64,000 nt of DNA from Aricia agestis (lineage: Eukaryota; Arthropoda; Insecta; Lepidoptera; Lycaenidae). The stretch lies in the NCBI RefSeq assembly GCF_905147365.1, contig NC_056425.1, positions 2,363,501 through 2,427,500 on the forward strand. Direction: 5' to 3'. Positions within the stretch are counted from its first letter, which is position 1. Each line of letters begins with the position of its first letter. The notes below the pieces were generated by a model. That model was not told where the DNA came from, made no database searches, and saw only the letters and a program-made list of their open reading frames with translations. Of this stretch, positions 62,289-64,000 are shown piece after piece. Position numbers and translations under genes: made by a program.

Positions 62289-62782
62289 TTAAGAGGATAT
62301 ACCAGGGGCGAGAGAAATTGAAAATAGGTATTTGAAAATGTATTGCTGTCTCACCTATCTCAAGTCTCCCACCGCAGAGCGCGATAGAGAAAACACGACA
62401 AAAGTTCTAATAAAAGAACAAAAAATCTTCGATTCGTTGTCCGCTGATTCCTTCTCCAAAACTTAACCGATTTAAGTAATTTTTTCATTAAGAATTAAAG
62501 CAAGGCTTGAGCTGTGTTCCTATGTTTTATTTTTTTTGTATATTCTAGCCAGTTTTGTTTTCTGGGTGTTTGAACACAGAGGAAAATCTGGCCATTTTTT
62601 TGGGTTTTTGGACGTTCTTATCTTTTTTAATAATTAAATTTTGAAAAAAAAAGAAAACATAGGGACATGCTAATAGTGGCCCTAGATATTCAGGAAAAAA
62701 ATCATAACTCTACCGGCATTATCCAGGGAGGAAACAGGGGAGAGCGTTTGTATGGAAAAACGGCGGTGTGGAATCCTCTTAA
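62289..62782. mobile_element. TTAA-flanked MITE (H2)
   Basis: TTAA then GAGGATATACCAGGGGCGAG at the left; CGGTGTGGAATCCTC then TTAA at the right. Same body as H1 at 20632-21100, about 41 kb away. Confidence 0.85.
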
Positions 62783-63196
62783 GGCATTTACCTTGACTGA
62801 CCGATGATAACACACATCTACATATTACTAAACTTTGATATAGCATAAATCAATAGGCGTGATAGTTTTTCGTAAAGTGTACCACAAAAGTGCTCAGGTT
62901 GTGGGATATACTAGGGCTCGCTTCGCATGCTCTGCTATTGATTCATATGAAAACTGTACATTTTTAATTTAAAAGCATGTTTTTTTTATTTTTACTCATA
63001 TCATTTCATATTTCTCTCTCACACTCATCCCTGAAATAAATATGGAAAAACAACGTTTGTCAGCCAGTAATATTATACGATTAGGAACATAATCGGATGA
63101 CCACAGTCGTACACTAGTTCAGTATAAGTACAGTGTAAACCAATCACAGGCTTTGTTACTAGACACTAATAGACCTCAACAGGACAATTTATGTTA
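62783..63196. other. Mostly unassigned stretch
   Basis: ATATGGAAAAACAACGTTTG and TCAGCCAGTAATATTA (about 63041-63073) resemble the end of the JJ repeats. Nothing else recognised. Confidence 0.4.
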
Positions 63197-63360
63197 CACT
63201 AGCTGTTTGACCGAGCTTTGCTCGGTATTCGATAAAAAACGAATAAAATGACATTTTCTAAAAATGATTCCTAGCTAGATCGATTCACCGCCCCCGAAAC
63301 CCCCTATATACTAAATTTCATGAAAATCGTTGGAGCCGATTCCGAGATTCCAATTATATT
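63197..63360 (-). repeat. Family-D repeat (D3), 5' truncated
   Basis: ACTAGCTGTTTGACCGAGCT, TTGCTCGGTATTCGATAAAA, TAGATCGATTCACCGCCCCC and GGAGCCGATTCCGAGATTCC; cut off by family F. Confidence 0.85.
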
Positions 63361-63363
63361 TGA

Positions 63364-63667
63364 CATGGGAGAGCCATGCTTCGGCACGAATGGGCCGGCT
63401 CGATCGGAGAAATACCACGTCCTCACAGAAAACCGACGTGAAACAGCGCTTCCGCTGTGTTTCGCCGAGTGAGTGAGTTTACCGGAGGCCCAATCCCCTA
63501 CCCTTTTCCTTTCCCTACCCTCCCCTATTTCCTTCCGTACCCTCCCCTATTCCCTTCCGTACCCTCCCCTATTACCCCTTAAAAGGCCGGCAACGCACCT
63601 GCAGCTCTTCTGATGCTGCGAGTGTCCATGGGTGACGGAAGTTGCTTTCCATCAGGTGACCCGTTTG
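63364..63667 (+). repeat. Family-F repeat
   Basis: CATGGGAGAGCCATGCTTCG to ATCAGGTGACCCGTTTG. The usual CCCCCTTATTT end is replaced by an inverted duplicate of the last 25 bp. Confidence 0.9.
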
Positions 63668-63692
63668 GTCACCTGATGGAAAGCAACTTCCG
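63636..63692. repeat. 25-bp hairpin at the end of family F
   Basis: CGGAAGTTGCTTTCCATCAG... (63636-63660) and its perfect complement (63668-63692) enclose CCGTTTG. Confidence 0.92.
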
Positions 63693-63744
63693 AATAATAA
63701 TCAATAAGGCATTACTTTGAAAAATTGAGATCCGTAAAGTGTGA

Positions 63745-63885
63745 GCAAATGAGTAAAGTATCCTATGTTCTTTCCCAAAACTCAAATTATCTACGTACCA
63801 AATTTCATCAAAATTGGTTTAGCGGTTTGAGCGTGAAGAGGTAACAGACAGACATACTTCGCATTTACATTATTAGTATCGGTTA
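63745..63885 (-). repeat. Family-A fragment
   Basis: AAAGTATCCTATGTTCTTTC, ATTTCATCAAAATTGGTTTA, GAGCGTGAAGAGGTAACAGA and TTCGCATTTACATTATTAGT. Confidence 0.82.
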
Positions 63886-63937
63886 GTACCTACGTAAGAT
63901 AAAAATTGAGTAGTTATGAAATCATTATAATGAACTA

Positions 63938-64000
63938 AATGCCCGCAAGTCCGTTGCGCCAAAATTCGCGCGTGAACCGTACATTTTTGAGGGATGTATC
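63938..64000 (-). repeat. Family-A fragment at window end
   Basis: AAATGCCCGCAAGTCCGTTG, CGCCAAAATTCGCGCG and GAACCGTACATTTTTGAGG; continues past the window. Confidence 0.82.

Overview
The window looks like insect DNA, most probably from a moth or butterfly (Lepidoptera). It is AT-rich and has no recognisable host protein gene. It is packed with dispersed repeats that I recognise as typical of Lepidoptera: tRNA-headed SINE-like units, a roughly 210-bp family with a GTGTGTCTGTCTG run and a GCGATAAACG motif, a family with an internal CCCTACCCTCCCCTATTCCC tract, and many foldback MITEs. Every open frame with a recognisable protein domain belongs to a retrotransposon or to a virus-derived helicase. 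The order-level assignment rests on these families, not on a database search.

Layout. 0-2.1 kb: foldback MITEs, two nested. 2.19-8.25 kb: a complete BEL/Pao LTR retrotransposon with 247-bp LTRs differing at one base, a CTGCT target duplication and one open gag-pol frame. 8.3-9.4 kb: MITEs. 9.49-14.04 kb: a complete Ty3/gypsy element of CsRn1 (Kabuki-like) type, with LTRs of 247 and 246 bp, an AACT duplication, gag and pol in different frames and a Trp-tRNA-type primer site. 14-24.8 kb: MITEs, SINEs and family-A repeats, many nested, including a 16-bp minisatellite inside a MITE end and a GC-rich foldback element.

24.88-31.32 kb is the most informative part, a five-layer nest. A minus-strand SINE (family C) is interrupted by a family-B repeat. 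That repeat is interrupted by a retroposed sequence with a poly(A) tail and a 14-bp target duplication, which encodes a superfamily-1 helicase like those of alphavirus-like positive-strand RNA viruses. The helicase reading frame is broken by a stop, two frameshifts and a 3.44-kb TTAA-flanked (piggyBac-type) element. That element in turn carries a 1.3-kb element with inverted ends. Motifs I-IV of the helicase lie left of the TTAA element and motifs V-VI right of it.

31-64 kb: repeats only. This includes six SINE-C copies (three of them interrupted at the same AT-rich point), five SINE-E copies, eight family-F copies, about twenty family-A fragments, two TTAA-ended MITE pairs (H and P), a 680-bp foldback with a long G run, and a near-perfect GC-rich palindrome near 51.9 kb. 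The two LTR retrotransposons are young by LTR identity; nearly everything else is non-autonomous and depends on enzymes encoded elsewhere.
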